Below, in pieces: positions 34,740 to 45,001 of a DNA stretch of 64,000 nucleotides (position 1 is the stretch's first letter; each line of letters begins with the position of its first letter). The notes beneath the pieces were generated by a model. It ran no database searches. It saw only the letters and a list, made by a program, of their open reading frames with translations, and was not told the DNA's origin. The DNA is from Chryseobacterium wanjuense. GTDB lineage: Bacteria; Bacteroidota; Bacteroidia; Flavobacteriales; Weeksellaceae. The DNA is taken from positions 1,426,001 through 1,490,000 of the forward strand of contig NZ_FOIU01000001.1 of assembly GCF_900111495.1 (NCBI RefSeq), written 5' to 3'. The translations under genes and the position numbers were made by a program.

Positions 34740-35909
34740 ATGAAAAAACTCACAACATTATTACTGTTTTCTTTGTCAACATTGAGCCTAAATGCACAGA
34801 ATTTTATTCAAGCTTATCAGACAAGGGCTAATATGGTGACCCAATCCAACATCACGACCAACTTACAGCAGTTTGAAAATTTAGGAGTGAAAACGACCGG
34901 TTCCGTAGCAAATAACAATGCTTTCAACTGGCTTAAAGACAAGTATCTGGCGTTTGGATATTCTGCCAGTCAGATTACTGAAGATCCTTTCACTTACAAC
35001 AACAAAAGTTCTAAAAATTTAATTATAACAAAAACAGGAACCGTTTATCCTAATAAATTTGTCATTATCTGCGGGCATTTCGATACTATCAACGGTCCCG
35101 GAGTGAATGATAACGGTAGCGGAACTTCGATTATTCTGGAAGCTGCAAGGATTTTAAAAAATGTTCCAACGGAATATTCGATTAAATTCATTCATTTTTC
35201 CGGTGAAGAACAAGGACTGCTCGGTAGTGCTCATTATGTAGACAATGTGGTTTATCAGAACAACGTAAAACAGCTGGATATCAAATTGGTTTTCAATCTT
35301 GATCAGGTTGGCGGAGTAATGGGAAATAATAACAATACGATTTATTGTGATGAAGATCAGGACGGTTTGTCCAGCAACAATGCGGCTTCAGCAGTGATTA
35401 CACAAGAGTTGAGAAATTGTACGCAGCTATATTCACCGCTTCTTACTGATGTCGATCCGGCGGAAGACACAGATTATATTTCTTTTGAAGAAAAAGGTGA
35501 AGTGATTACGGGGTTTTTTGAGAAAATCAGAAGTTATTACCCTCACACAGCCAATGATACTTTTGCCAATACAGATCCGGTCTATATTTTCAATGTTGGA
35601 AAGGCTGCTGTTGGGGCTTTGCAACACTTTGCCGTGGCATCGAGTTCTATTTTAGCTACTGAAGAAGCCAATGTAAATGCTTTGGAATCGGTGAAAATCT
35701 ATCCAAATCCGGCAAAAGATTTCCTGAATATTGAACTACCAAGGGATATCAAGGATTTCAATTTTGAGGTTACGGATTTGTTGGGACGCGTCTTAATAAA
35801 AGATAAGAATAATACGCATATCAACGTTGAAGGTCTTGCTAAAGGAGCTTATATCGGTAAATTGACATCGAAAGATCATGTTGCGGTAAGAAAAATTTTA
35901 ATAAAATAA
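34740..35909 (+). CDS. secreted M28-family peptidase with T9SS tag, copy 2
   Basis: 389 residues, clearly a tandem duplicate of the previous gene over its whole length: signal peptide MKKLTTLLLFSLSTLSLNAQ, zinc motifs CGHFDTINGPGVNDNGSG, SGEEQGLLGS, FNLDQVGG, SYYPHTANDT, and sorting domain KIYPNPAKDFLNIELP to AVRKILIK. Differences concentrate in the region after the fourth ligand (residues about 200-260), which may shape substrate preference. Confidence 0.88.
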   Translation: MKKLTTLLLFSLSTLSLNAQNFIQAYQTRANMVTQSNITTNLQQFENLGVKTTGSVANNNAFNWLKDKYLAFGYSASQITEDPFTYNNKSSKNLIITKTGTVYPNKFVIICGHFDTINGPGVNDNGSGTSIILEAARILKNVPTEYSIKFIHFSGEEQGLLGSAHYVDNVVYQNNVKQLDIKLVFNLDQVGGVMGNNNNTIYCDEDQDGLSSNNAASAVITQELRNCTQLYSPLLTDVDPAEDTDYISFEEKGEVITGFFEKIRSYYPHTANDTFANTDPVYIFNVGKAAVGALQHFAVASSSILATEEANVNALESVKIYPNPAKDFLNIELPRDIKDFNFEVTDLLGRVLIKDKNNTHINVEGLAKGAYIGKLTSKDHVAVRKILIK

Positions 35910-35930
35910 TTTAAGTTTAAAATAATTGAG

Positions 35931-35957
35931 GTTTCGGCGGGCAAAGCCCGCCGAAAC
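35931..35957. terminator. GC-rich hairpin between convergent M28 copy 2 and his operon
   Basis: A perfect 12-base stem GTTTCGGCGGGC with a three-A loop. There is no T-run, so it may be a terminator for either convergent gene or a repeat hairpin. Confidence 0.55.
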
Positions 35958-35972
35958 TATTTCAAATGATGC

Positions 35973-36569
35973 TCAACAAGCTTTTCGATCACGAGACATC
36001 AAAACTTCTTCAATATTTTCTAAGGTCATATTTTTAGATTTAAGCAAAATTAAAAAATGAAAAAGCAGGTCTGCCGCTTCATTTTTAAACAGATCATTGT
36101 TATTATCTTTCGCTTCAATGACCAGTTCTACAGCTTCCTCTCCTACTTTTTGAGCGATTTTATTAATGCCTTTTTGATATAAAGAATAGGTGTATGAATT
36201 TTCGGTTTCCTCATCAATTCTTTGGGAAATTTTTTCCTCCAGTTCGTATAAAAATCCTTTACAATTTTTTTCTCCAAAACAACTGAAACTTCCCGTATGA
36301 CAAACCACATTTTTAGGATTGACTTTAATTAAAAGTGTATCCTGGTCACAATCAATAGTCATGCTTTTTACAGTTAAAAAATTTCCTGACTCTTCACCTT
36401 TCGTCCAGAGTCTGTTTTTAGAGCGACTGAAAAAAGTGACTCTCCCTTCTTTTTTTGTTTTTTCAAAAGCTTCTTCATTCATATAACCAAGCATTAATAC
36501 CTGTAATGAATTGTTATCCTGTATGATAACCGGAATAAGTCCGTTACTTTTATCAAAATTAATTTTCAT
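35973..36569 (-). CDS. hisIE: phosphoribosyl-AMP cyclohydrolase / phosphoribosyl-ATP pyrophosphatase
   Basis: 198 residues, a fusion of steps two and three of histidine synthesis. HisI part about 1-105 with metal-binding [11 protein letters not shown] and [10 protein letters not shown]; HisE part about 108-198 with the helix motif [14 protein letters not shown]. Last gene of the his operon; its start overlaps hisF by four bases. Confidence 0.95.
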   Translation of the reverse strand: MKINFDKSNGLIPVIIQDNNSLQVLMLGYMNEEAFEKTKKEGRVTFFSRSKNRLWTKGEESGNFLTVKSMTIDCDQDTLLIKVNPKNVVCHTGSFSCFGEKNCKGFLYELEEKISQRIDEETENSYTYSLYQKGINKIAQKVGEEAVELVIEAKDNNNDLFKNEAADLLFHFLILLKSKNMTLENIEEVLMSRDRKAC

Positions 36570-37318
36570 CTTATTGCCAAATTTTTAGATTTTAATTCTC
36601 TTTTTAAGTCCAGAATTTTAATTTCTCCAAAATGAAAAATACTTGCTGCCAAAGCTCCGGTTGCCTTTGTCTCATTAAAAATATTTTCAAAATCTCCTGT
36701 ATTTCCGGCACCTCCGGAAGCAATGACGGGAATATTCACATTTTCAGAAATTGATTTTGTAATTCTTATATCGAAACCTTTTTTTGTACCGTCGCCATCC
36801 ATGGAAGTCAAAAGCAACTCTCCTGCTCCCAATTCTTCAGCTTTTTTCGCCCATTCCAGGGTATTCAATTCGGTCTTTTCCCTACCTCCTTTTATATAAA
36901 CCCAATCAGAATTATTACTGAATTTTGTATCAATTGCAACAACAATGCATTGATTTCCAAACTCTTTTGCCAGCTGAGAAATCAAATTAGGATTCTTAAC
37001 AGCAGACGAATTGATACTTATTTTATCGGCCCCGGCTTGTAATAATTTTCTGACATCTTCAACTGTAGAAATTCCACCTCCGACAGTGAAAGGAATGCTG
37101 AGTTCTTTAGCAATGTTTTTCACCAATTCAACGAAAGTTTTTCGCTTTTCAATGGTAGCCGTGATGTCAAGAAATATCAGTTCATCCGCACCATCTGATT
37201 CATACTGTTTTGCCAAATCTATTGGATTTCCGGCATTTCGCAACCCTTTAAAATTGATTCCTTTTACCGTTGTTCCGTCTTTGATATCCAAACACGGGAT
37301 GATTCTTTTTTTAAGCAT
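36566..37318 (-). CDS. hisF: imidazole glycerol phosphate synthase cyclase subunit
   Basis: 250 residues, beta-alpha barrel. Signatures: [18 protein letters not shown] (catalytic Asp), [30 protein letters not shown] (second catalytic Asp), VIASGGAG. Works with HisH to close the imidazole ring. Overlaps hisA by eight bases. Confidence 0.96.
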   Translation of the reverse strand: MLKKRIIPCLDIKDGTTVKGINFKGLRNAGNPIDLAKQYESDGADELIFLDITATIEKRKTFVELVKNIAKELSIPFTVGGGISTVEDVRKLLQAGADKISINSSAVKNPNLISQLAKEFGNQCIVVAIDTKFSNNSDWVYIKGGREKTELNTLEWAKKAEELGAGELLLTSMDGDGTKKGFDIRITKSISENVNIPVIASGGAGNTGDFENIFNETKATGALAASIFHFGEIKILDLKRELKSKNLAIR

Positions 37319-38033
37319 TTGTAATAAATTTTTGAATTTCTTTCAGGTTGATTCTTCCTTCATAAATTGCCTTCCCGATAATCGTTCCGGAACATCCGAT
37401 TTCTTTCATCCGATACACATCTTCCATCTTAGAAATCCCGCCACTGGCTGTTAATTTAACTGATGTTTGATTTAAAATATCTTTATACAGATCAATGGAA
37501 GGACCTTCCAACATCCCGTCTTTTGAAATATCGGTACAGATTACATTTTTTACACCTTTTTTATGATATTGAAGAATAAAATCAATTACATCTTCATTGC
37601 TTTCTTCCAGCCAGCCTGAAGTTTTTATTTTTCTATCATAACAGTCAGCTCCTAGAATAATTTTCTCTGAACCATATTTTTCAATTAAATCAAAACAAAA
37701 CTCAGGATCTTGAACGGCAATACTTCCGATGGTGATTTGTCGTGCCCCGGAATTAAAAGCAATTTCAATATCCTGTAAACTTTTCAGGCCACCACCAAAA
37801 TCAACTTGTAAAGATGTTTCTCTTGCAATATTTTCCAATACTTTTTGATTAACAATGTTCCTGGATTTTGCACCGTCCAGATCAACCAGATGTAGAAACT
37901 GAATTCCAAAGCTTTCAAATTCTTTTGCAACCTCTACAGGGTTTTGATTGTAAATTTTCTTTGTATGATAATCACCTTTTGTCAGACGTACACATTTTCC
38001 GTCAATAATGTCAATAGCAGGAATAATTTTCAC
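37311..38033 (-). CDS. hisA: ProFAR isomerase
   Basis: 240 residues, beta-alpha barrel paralogous to HisF. Signatures: [20 protein letters not shown] (catalytic Asp8), [34 protein letters not shown] (second Asp) and [12 protein letters not shown]. Catalyses the Amadori rearrangement of ProFAR to PRFAR. Confidence 0.96.
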   Translation of the reverse strand: MKIIPAIDIIDGKCVRLTKGDYHTKKIYNQNPVEVAKEFESFGIQFLHLVDLDGAKSRNIVNQKVLENIARETSLQVDFGGGLKSLQDIEIAFNSGARQITIGSIAVQDPEFCFDLIEKYGSEKIILGADCYDRKIKTSGWLEESNEDVIDFILQYHKKGVKNVICTDISKDGMLEGPSIDLYKDILNQTSVKLTASGGISKMEDVYRMKEIGCSGTIIGKAIYEGRINLKEIQKFITNA

Positions 38034-38035
38034 AT

Positions 38036-38614
38036 TTACAATTTTAAAAAGTTTTTTAATAATTCATTACCTATCCTTCCCGATTTTTCGGGGTGAAACT
38101 GCATTGCAAAGAAATTATCCTTTTGCAAAGACGCGCTGAATGGCAAAATATAATCACAGACAGAAGTCGTATATTCAGACAATTCACAATAAAAACTATG
38201 AACAAAATACACATCTGATTTCTCCTCAACACCGGAAAAAACTGAAGATTTAAAGCCTGAAATAGTATTCCACCCCATATGCGGAACTAAATTTTCACGT
38301 GGAAATTTTTTAATATTAATATCAAAAATTCCCATCCCTGTTGTATTTCCTTCTTCATTGTTTTTACACATCAACTGCATTCCGAGACAGATTCCCAAAA
38401 CCGGTTGTGTGAGTGTAGGAATTAAATCATTCAAACCTTTTTTATTTAAATTTTTCATTGTAGAAGATGCCTCTCCAACTCCGGGAAATATAACCTTATC
38501 AGCTTTTTGAACGATCTCAAAATCGTCGGTGATAACAGATTCTGTTTGCAATCTGTCTAAGGCATTTTGCACGGAATTTACATTTCCGCCGTTGTATTTT
38601 ATAATAGCAATCAT
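38036..38614 (-). CDS. hisH: imidazole glycerol phosphate synthase glutaminase subunit
   Basis: 192 residues, class I glutamine amidotransferase. Nucleophile Cys in [10 protein letters not shown], the His-Glu pair in [14 protein letters not shown], oxyanion region [11 protein letters not shown]. Supplies ammonia to HisF. Two bases separate it from hisA. Confidence 0.96.
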   Translation of the reverse strand: MIAIIKYNGGNVNSVQNALDRLQTESVITDDFEIVQKADKVIFPGVGEASSTMKNLNKKGLNDLIPTLTQPVLGICLGMQLMCKNNEEGNTTGMGIFDINIKKFPRENLVPHMGWNTISGFKSSVFSGVEEKSDVYFVHSFYCELSEYTTSVCDYILPFSASLQKDNFFAMQFHPEKSGRIGNELLKNFLKL

Positions 38615-38615
38615 C

Positions 38616-39710
38616 TTATAAACGTCCTTTAGTTGAGGGTAAATTGAAATTTTGATCAGTCTGTTTTACTGCCATTTTTATGGTCTTTGCAAAAGCTTTA
38701 AAAACGGATTCGATTTTGTGGTGCTCATTCTTTCCTTCAGCTTTAATATTTACATTACATTTGGCCGAATCGGTGAAAGATTTAAAGAAGTGATAAAACA
38801 TTTCCGTTGGTACGTCACCTATTTTTTCACGATTAAAATCAACATTCCAAACCAGCCACGGTCTTCCGCCAAAATCAACGGCAACCTGCGACAGACAATC
38901 ATCCATTGGAAGCAGAAAGCCATATCTTTCAATTCCTTTTTTACTTCCCAAAGCTTTTAAAATAGCCTCACCTAAAACAATTCCGGTATCTTCAATGGTA
39001 TGATGTTCATCAACCTGAAGATCTCCTTTTACTTTAATTTTTAAATCTAAATTTCCGTGTTTCGAAATCTGTTCAAGCATATGGTCGAAAAAATGTAAAC
39101 CTGTTGAAATTTCAGAATTTCCGTTTCCATCGAGATTTATTTCAATTTCAACTTCTGTTTCATTGGTTTTTCTTACAATTTTTGATTTTCTCGGAATTTG
39201 CTTTAAATAAGAATAAATTTCACTCCAGTCTTGAGTCGTTAAATCAGCATTTTCATTATGAATATTATTAATGAAAATCGCTTTTGTACCTAAATTTTTT
39301 GCTAATTGAATATCTGTACTTCTATCACCAATCACAAAAGAATTTTCAAGATCATAATTCCCATAAATATATTTTCCCAACATGCCTGTTCCTGGTTTTC
39401 TTGTGGGTAATTTCTCATGTTCAAAACTTCTGTCAATTAATATTTCGCTGAAAAAAATCCCTTCATTTTCAAAGGCTTCCAACATTTTTTCGTGTGGTTT
39501 TATAAAGTCTTCAAAAGGAAAACTTTCTGTTCCCAAACCATCCTGATTGGTGACCATTACCAATTCAAAATCAAGCTCTTTGGCTATTTTTGAAAGATTC
39601 TGAAAGACTCCAGGATAGAACTCTAATTTTTCTAAAGAATCGACCTGAAAATTTGTTGTGGGTTCAATGATTAATGTTCCGTCACGATCTATAAACAGTA
39701 CTTTTTTCAT
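38616..39710 (-). CDS. hisB: bifunctional histidinol-phosphatase / imidazoleglycerol-phosphate dehydratase
   Basis: 364 residues. N-terminal HAD phosphatase about 1-165 with FIDRDGTLI (nucleophile Asp) and [14 protein letters not shown]-terminal dehydratase about 170-364 with the metal motifs [25 protein letters not shown] and FYHFFKSF. Catalyses the sixth and eighth steps. Overlaps hisC by four bases. Confidence 0.96.
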   Translation of the reverse strand: MKKVLFIDRDGTLIIEPTTNFQVDSLEKLEFYPGVFQNLSKIAKELDFELVMVTNQDGLGTESFPFEDFIKPHEKMLEAFENEGIFFSEILIDRSFEHEKLPTRKPGTGMLGKYIYGNYDLENSFVIGDRSTDIQLAKNLGTKAIFINNIHNENADLTTQDWSEIYSYLKQIPRKSKIVRKTNETEVEIEINLDGNGNSEISTGLHFFDHMLEQISKHGNLDLKIKVKGDLQVDEHHTIEDTGIVLGEAILKALGSKKGIERYGFLLPMDDCLSQVAVDFGGRPWLVWNVDFNREKIGDVPTEMFYHFFKSFTDSAKCNVNIKAEGKNEHHKIESVFKAFAKTIKMAVKQTDQNFNLPSTKGRL

Positions 39711-40738
39711 GATTCCATCTCTTTTAAAACTGTAACCAACTGAATATTTTCCTCTCTATTTCCCACATTAATTCTAATACAATCTGGAATTTGGGGCGTT
39801 CTTTTGCTTGTCAGAATTTCTTTTTCCAATAATTTCTGATAAACTTTTTCGACATTTTTAAATTCAATTAAAAAGAAATTAGCATCACTCGGATATACTT
39901 TATTGATGTATTTTATTTTTTGTAATTCATTTTTTAGCCAAGATTTTTCTATTAAAGTATTTTCTAAATTTTGATTTAAAATTTCTTGATTATCAATGTT
40001 TTTTAATAGTAAATCTAAACTTAAAGAATTTACATTGTAAGGAGCTTTTACAGTATTAATGAGTTTAATAATTTCTTTTGACGCATAAGCAACCCCAACT
40101 CTTGCCCCTGCCATTCCCCAAGCTTTGGAAAAAGTCTGAAGGACGATGAGATTAGGATATTTTTCCAACAATTTGATACTGGATTTTCTTCCGGAGAATT
40201 CAATATAAGCTTCGTCAATAACAATAATTCCATTAAAATTTTTCACGTAAAACTCAATATCATCTACACTGTTTCCTGTTGGATTATTTGGTGAACATAA
40301 AAAGAAAATTTTTAACTGACCTTGCTTTATTGTCTTTAAAAATTCATCTTTTATCATTTCAAAATTTTCATTTAAATCCAATTTTATTACTCTGTTTTCA
40401 TTAACTGAAGCATAAAAACCGTACATCGCAAAAGATGGATTCATCATCAGAATAGAGTCTTTCTTAGGTTCACAAAACACCTTGATAATCAGATCTATTA
40501 ATTCATCACTTCCATTTCCAACTGCAATTTGATCAGGTGAAATATTTTTTAATTCTGATAATTTTTGCTTAATTTTTTTCTGCGTAGAATCCGGGTAACG
40601 ATTAAATTCTCCAAACGGACTTTCATTGGCATCCAGCAAAACCGGTTTTTCAAATTCATTATGGTCTCTGAAACTGATATAAGGCTGCAATTCTAATATA
40701 TTTTTTCTTACTAATTGATTGATATTAAATTCTTTCAT
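39707..40738 (-). CDS. hisC: histidinol-phosphate aminotransferase
   Basis: 343 residues, class II PLP aminotransferase. PLP-binding Lys in [16 protein letters not shown], substrate/PLP residues in NPNNPTG-type motif [11 protein letters not shown] and [11 protein letters not shown]. Converts imidazole acetol phosphate to histidinol phosphate. Overlaps hisD by four bases. Confidence 0.96.
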   Translation of the reverse strand: MKEFNINQLVRKNILELQPYISFRDHNEFEKPVLLDANESPFGEFNRYPDSTQKKIKQKLSELKNISPDQIAVGNGSDELIDLIIKVFCEPKKDSILMMNPSFAMYGFYASVNENRVIKLDLNENFEMIKDEFLKTIKQGQLKIFFLCSPNNPTGNSVDDIEFYVKNFNGIIVIDEAYIEFSGRKSSIKLLEKYPNLIVLQTFSKAWGMAGARVGVAYASKEIIKLINTVKAPYNVNSLSLDLLLKNIDNQEILNQNLENTLIEKSWLKNELQKIKYINKVYPSDANFFLIEFKNVEKVYQKLLEKEILTSKRTPQIPDCIRINVGNREENIQLVTVLKEMES

Positions 40739-42018
40739 TTTTCTTGTTTTAATCGGATGGATACGGCATTTTTGTGAGCGAATAAACCTTCTGCTTCTGC
40801 CATGATTTCTATTGTTTTTCCTAAATTTTGAAGACCTTTTTCAGACAGATGTTGGAACGTAATTTTTTTTACAAAACTATCTAGAGAAACGCCACTGTAA
40901 TTCTTTGCAAATCCGTTGGTTGGAAGGGTATGATTAGTTCCACTAGCGTAATCTCCTGCACTTTCACAGGAATAATTTCCTAAAAAAACAGATCCTGCAT
41001 TCTGAATTTCAGGAATATATTTTTCAAAATTTTCTATGGCTAAAATCAAATGTTCAGGTGCATATAAATTGCTGAATTCCAGAGCTTCATCTATTGAATT
41101 CAAAAGGAGGAAATGGCTGTTTTTTAATGACTGCCGAGCAAAATCATTCCGCGGAAGTTCTTTAATCTGTTTTTCCGTTTCTTTGATGGTTTCATTAAAA
41201 ATTTTCACATCTGTTGAAATGAAAATTACCTGGCTGTCATTTCCATGTTCGGCCTGTGAAAGAAGATCTGCTGCACAGAACTCAGGAATAGCCTGTTCAT
41301 CGGCAATTACTAATACTTCGCTTGGTCCTGCAGGCATATCGATAGCAACATTGTACGTTTGCGCATATTCTTTTGCTGCGACAACATATTGATTACCAGG
41401 GCCGAAAATTTTATAGACGTTTGGAATATTTTCAGTTCCCAATGTCATGGCTGCAATGGCCTGAGCCCCACCAACTTTAAATATTTTTGAGACGCCACAA
41501 AGCTGAGCGGTGTACAAAATCGCAGGATTTATATTTCCATTTTTATCGGATGGAGAACATAATATAATTTCTTTACAACCAGCCAGTTGAGCAGGAATTG
41601 CAAGCATTAAAACCGTTGAAAATAAAGGAGCCGTACCTCCAGGAATATAGATCCCGACTTTTTCTATAGCCCGGTTTTCTCTCCAGCATATTACATTGTC
41701 TGATGTTTCAATTTTCTTAATATCAGTGATTTGCGATGTGTGAAATTGTGTAATATTTTCTTTTGCCTGATGAATGGCATTCTTCAATTCTCTACTGAGA
41801 AGTTGTTCTGCATTTTCTATTTCTTCCTTAGAAACGCGAATATTTTTAACTTCAGCTCCATCAAATTTTTTGTTGAATTCAAGTAAAGCTTGTTCGCCTT
41901 TTTTTTCAACCTGATTAAAAATATCAACAATAATTTCCGAAAGCTTTTCTCTTTTTAATATGGGTCTTTTGATGAGTTCAGACCATTCATTTTTCTGAGG
42001 ATATTTACTGATCTGCAT
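40735..42018 (-). CDS. hisD: histidinol dehydrogenase
   Basis: 427 residues, zinc enzyme for the two-step oxidation of histidinol to histidine. Signatures: GIYIPGGTAPLFSTVLMLAIPA, AGPSEVLVIAD, SQAEHGNDSQVI (zinc/catalytic residues), YAPEHL and GDYASGTNHTLPTNGFAK. One base from hisG. Confidence 0.96.
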   Translation of the reverse strand: MQISKYPQKNEWSELIKRPILKREKLSEIIVDIFNQVEKKGEQALLEFNKKFDGAEVKNIRVSKEEIENAEQLLSRELKNAIHQAKENITQFHTSQITDIKKIETSDNVICWRENRAIEKVGIYIPGGTAPLFSTVLMLAIPAQLAGCKEIILCSPSDKNGNINPAILYTAQLCGVSKIFKVGGAQAIAAMTLGTENIPNVYKIFGPGNQYVVAAKEYAQTYNVAIDMPAGPSEVLVIADEQAIPEFCAADLLSQAEHGNDSQVIFISTDVKIFNETIKETEKQIKELPRNDFARQSLKNSHFLLLNSIDEALEFSNLYAPEHLILAIENFEKYIPEIQNAGSVFLGNYSCESAGDYASGTNHTLPTNGFAKNYSGVSLDSFVKKITFQHLSEKGLQNLGKTIEIMAEAEGLFAHKNAVSIRLKQEK

Positions 42019-42019
42019 T

Positions 42020-42877
42020 TCAAATAACCATTTTATCGATCGGAATTATTAAAATATCTTGTGCGCCTTTGTCTTTGAGCTCGTCGATGACTTCCCAAAA
42101 TCGTTCTTCATCAATTACGGAATGGATACTGCTCCAACCCTCTTCTGCCAAAGGAATTACGGTGGGACTTTTCAAAACGGGAAGAACATCGGATACTTCC
42201 TGAATCTTATTGTCAGGAACGTTCATGAGAATATATTTGGAATTTTTTGCTTTTAAAACTGCTTTAATTCTGAACAGAAATTTATCCAGAATAAGTTCTT
42301 TTTCTTTGAATAATTTTGAGCTTTTAGCTAAAACAGCTTCAGATTTTAAAAGTGTAACGGTTTCTTTTAAGCCATTTTTAAACAAAGTACTTCCCGAGCT
42401 TACAATGTCACAGATTCCATCTGCAAGGCCGATATTGGGAGCTATTTCTACTGAACCGGAAATCACATGGATATCTGCTGAAATTTGATTGTTCTGTAGA
42501 AAATTTTTAAGGGTATTAGGATAAGATGTAGCAATTTTTTTACCCTGAAAATACGCCAGACTATCAGTTTCAACATCCTTTGGGATAGCGAGAGAAACCC
42601 GGCAATTTGAGAATCCAAGCTTTTGAATGATTTTAATATCTTTCTGTTTTTCAACTAAAATATTTTCACCGACAATCGCGATATCTACTACTCCGTCTTC
42701 CAGATATTGAGGAATATCTGAATTTCTTAAATACATAATTTCCATCGGAAAATTATCTACCGAAACTTTCAGCTGATCTTTTCCATTATTAATAAAAATT
42801 CCGCAGTCTTTGAGGAGCTGGAGAGATTCTTCGTAAAGTCGTCCGCTTTTTTGTATTGCAATTTTTAATTTACTCAT
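42020..42877 (-). CDS. hisG: ATP phosphoribosyltransferase, long form
   Basis: 285 residues from MSKLKIAIQKSGRL; an ATG eight codons earlier is in frame but precedes the conserved start. First step of histidine synthesis: ATP and PRPP to phosphoribosyl-ATP. The PRPP loop lies in ICDIVSSGSTLFKNGLKE, and the last 75 residues form the ACT-like regulatory domain of the long form, so feedback by histidine is expected in addition to attenuation. First structural gene of the operon. Confidence 0.95.
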   Translation of the reverse strand: MSKLKIAIQKSGRLYEESLQLLKDCGIFINNGKDQLKVSVDNFPMEIMYLRNSDIPQYLEDGVVDIAIVGENILVEKQKDIKIIQKLGFSNCRVSLAIPKDVETDSLAYFQGKKIATSYPNTLKNFLQNNQISADIHVISGSVEIAPNIGLADGICDIVSSGSTLFKNGLKETVTLLKSEAVLAKSSKLFKEKELILDKFLFRIKAVLKAKNSKYILMNVPDNKIQEVSDVLPVLKSPTVIPLAEEGWSSIHSVIDEERFWEVIDELKDKGAQDILIIPIDKMVI

Positions 42878-42948
42878 TTTATTTTGATTGAGTCTGAGCA
42901 AGTAAAAACAGCATTATGTTGAAAAATTTTCCGGATAAATCTTAGAAA

Positions 42949-42980
42949 CAAAAAAACCGTCTATTGCTCAGACGGTTTTT
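42949..42980 (-). terminator. his operon attenuator terminator
   Basis: On the minus strand AAAAACCGTCT pairs with AGACGGTTTTT across GAGCAAT, then a T-run. It lies between the leader peptide and hisG. A copy of its 3' arm (TAGACGG, 43019-43025) spans the leader stop codon and can pair with the 5' arm instead, forming an antiterminator. Confidence 0.85.
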
Positions 42981-43022
42981 ATTATTTTGATTTTTAACAT
43001 AGTCATATATCAACAATTCCGT

Positions 43023-43073
43023 CTAGCAGAGATGATGATAATAATGATGTACTGTTAAAAAATTCGGTTTCAT
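43023..43073 (-). CDS. hisL: histidine leader peptide
   Basis: Sixteen codons: MKPNFLTVHHYYHHLC, with codons CAT CAT TAT TAT CAT CAT in the middle. It lies 18 bases downstream of a -7 element and upstream of the attenuator and hisG. When His-tRNA is scarce a ribosome should stall at the His codons, leaving TAGACGG free to block the terminator; when it is plentiful the ribosome reaches the stop codon and covers that segment. Composition and position make the assignment strong although the reading is by eye. Confidence 0.88.
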   Translation of the reverse strand: MKPNFLTVHHYYHHLC

Positions 43074-43091
43074 TGTTGAAATTTTGTGGTA

Positions 43092-43099
43092 CAAATGTA
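43092..43099 (-). promoter_or_regulatory. -7 element of the his operon
   Basis: TACATTTG on the minus strand; predicted start near 43085, about 12 bases before the leader peptide ATG. Confidence 0.65.
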
Positions 43100-43126
43100 G
43101 GACTTATTTTTAAACTTCCAAGAAAT

Positions 43127-44227
43127 TTACGAAATAATTTTTCTGTAAAGATTCATCAATTCGTTGGCAATGGGTTCATCATTAAACTTTTGAACAAAGT
43201 CAAAACCCTTATCAGCACGGCGTTTTCTCTCGGACTCATTATTCCATAAAAATTGTATTTTCGATTGAATATCCAAATAATTTTGAGGATCAACGTAAAC
43301 CGAATCCGGACCTCCTGCTTCCGGAAGACAACTTGTGTTGCTTGTAATGGTCACTGTTTTTGAAAATAATGCTTCAATAACCGGGATTCCGAAGCCTTCA
43401 AAAAAGCTCGGATACACGAAAATATCAGCCAATTTATAAATCACAGCAAGTTCATCCATTGAAACGCCTTCCAAAAAATGAATCTGTTTTTCCAATTTAT
43501 TTTTCTGAATAAAATTCGCTATTTTCTGGAAATACTTTGTTTTTTTTCCGACGACTACTAATGGAATCTGAGTGTCTTTTAGTGCTTTGACCAGATTTAA
43601 AAGATTCTTGCGTTCTTCAATCGTTCCTACGTTTAAAATATACCTTTCGGGAAGGTTAAATTTTTTTATAATCTGCTCAATAAATTCTTCTGACTGCTGT
43701 TCTTTAAAGGCTTTATGACATCCCTGATAAATGACTTCAATCTTACTTTCCGGAACTTTTAAAAACTGAATAATATCCCGTTTCGTCTGTTCTGAAATGG
43801 CGATGATTTTATCAGCAGAATTTGCCGCTTTTTTGAATTTCCAAAGGTGAATTTTTCTGTCAAAAAAAGAATAATACTGAGGATATCTTACAAAGATCAG
43901 ATCATGAATCGTAACAATTTTTTTGATCGGTTTTTTATCCCATTTTAAAGGCAATTCACCGGATAAGCCATGAAAAATATCTGCATTTTGTTTTTGCGCA
44001 TCTTTTCCCATTTTGAATTGCCGGGACATTGTTCCTTTGGAAGTTTCAACAAACTGAACATTGGTATTTTCTAAAATATCAGCTCCTCTTTCCGACTTGT
44101 TTTTATTTAACAGAATATAATCATTTTCAGGAAAATATTTCGCCAGAATTCGCACAAGGTCTCTAGAATAATTGCCTAAACCCGATGTATTGTGAAAAAA
44201 ACGTTTGGCATCGAAAGCTATTTTCAT
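43127..44227 (-). CDS. GT4-family glycosyltransferase
   Basis: 366 residues with the GT-B fold of retaining glycosyltransferases: N-terminal GLGNYSRDLVRI, middle YILNVGTIEERKNLLNLVKAL, and the donor-binding EX7E motif in PSFFEGFGIPVIEALFS. It would transfer a sugar from a nucleotide donor in the cytoplasm to a lipid or polysaccharide intermediate. Its start overlaps the deacetylase gene by four bases; last gene of the dapD-led cluster. Confidence 0.88.
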   Translation of the reverse strand: MKIAFDAKRFFHNTSGLGNYSRDLVRILAKYFPENDYILLNKNKSERGADILENTNVQFVETSKGTMSRQFKMGKDAQKQNADIFHGLSGELPLKWDKKPIKKIVTIHDLIFVRYPQYYSFFDRKIHLWKFKKAANSADKIIAISEQTKRDIIQFLKVPESKIEVIYQGCHKAFKEQQSEEFIEQIIKKFNLPERYILNVGTIEERKNLLNLVKALKDTQIPLVVVGKKTKYFQKIANFIQKNKLEKQIHFLEGVSMDELAVIYKLADIFVYPSFFEGFGIPVIEALFSKTVTITSNTSCLPEAGGPDSVYVDPQNYLDIQSKIQFLWNNESERKRRADKGFDFVQKFNDEPIANELMNLYRKIIS

Positions 44228-45000
44228 GACTCAATCTGTTTTTGAAATTCCTGAAATGTTCCGAATGAATAATTTTCGCTTTTTAACCAGGAAACAAATT
44301 CATCAAATCGATTAATCATATCTTTTCCTGTATTTTTTACTGTAAATCCAGGTAATTTAAATGTTTCATCTTTAATTTCAGCAAACTCCCAGGGATGAAA
44401 GTAAATATTTAAGTAGTTATCTTTTTTTAATGTATCTGAAGCCAGTTTTTTATAGAAAGATAAAGGGAAATTATGAAAACTCAGCCAAAATAAAGGTATT
44501 CTGAAATTTGGAGAAACCGAAGCCGGAATCTGCGTGACTTTTCCTTCTTTAAAATACGTTCTAGAAATTTTTAAGTTATTGTATCTTCCCGGAAGAAACG
44601 TCGGATTGATCGATGAATTGTAAGAATATCCAGCATTTTCTACCGCATTTTTGCTTACGGGCATCATTCTCGGCATTCGCAATCCTGTTACTTTTGTAGA
44701 AAATAATTCTTCTAATCGGTCTTTGGATTCCTTCAGATGCTTTTCTTCAAAATCGGAATGAAACCATGTGTGAGAAGCCAGTTCATGCCCCTCATTTAAT
44801 AGTCTTCCGATAAGATTTTTGCTGTTTTCCGCAAAAACTACCGTTGAAAAAAAAGTTGCTTTTACGCTATGTTTTTTAAGAATATCTAAAATTCTTTCGA
44901 GACCCGTCTGTGAGAGTGAAATTTGCTTTTCAAAAGGAATTTCTCCCTTGTATTCTAATGGCATATCAAATTCCTCGATGTCAAAACTTAATAAAACCAT
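44224..45000 (-). CDS. polysaccharide deacetylase (NodB fold)
   Basis: 258 residues. NodB motifs: Asp in LLSFDIEEFDMP, metal motif HELASHTWFHSDFEE (H-x3-H) and RMPRMMP. No signal peptide, so probably cytoplasmic, acting on a lipid-linked sugar intermediate. The family removes N-acetyl groups from carbohydrates; the substrate is unknown. It is flanked by two glycosyltransferase genes with which it overlaps or nearly so. Confidence 0.85.
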   Translation of the reverse strand: MVLLSFDIEEFDMPLEYKGEIPFEKQISLSQTGLERILDILKKHSVKATFFSTVVFAENSKNLIGRLLNEGHELASHTWFHSDFEEKHLKESKDRLEELFSTKVTGLRMPRMMPVSKNAVENAGYSYNSSINPTFLPGRYNNLKISRTYFKEGKVTQIPASVSPNFRIPLFWLSFHNFPLSFYKKLASDTLKKDNYLNIYFHPWEFAEIKDETFKLPGFTVKNTGKDMINRFDEFVSWLKSENYSFGTFQEFQKQIES

Positions 45001-45001
45001 T

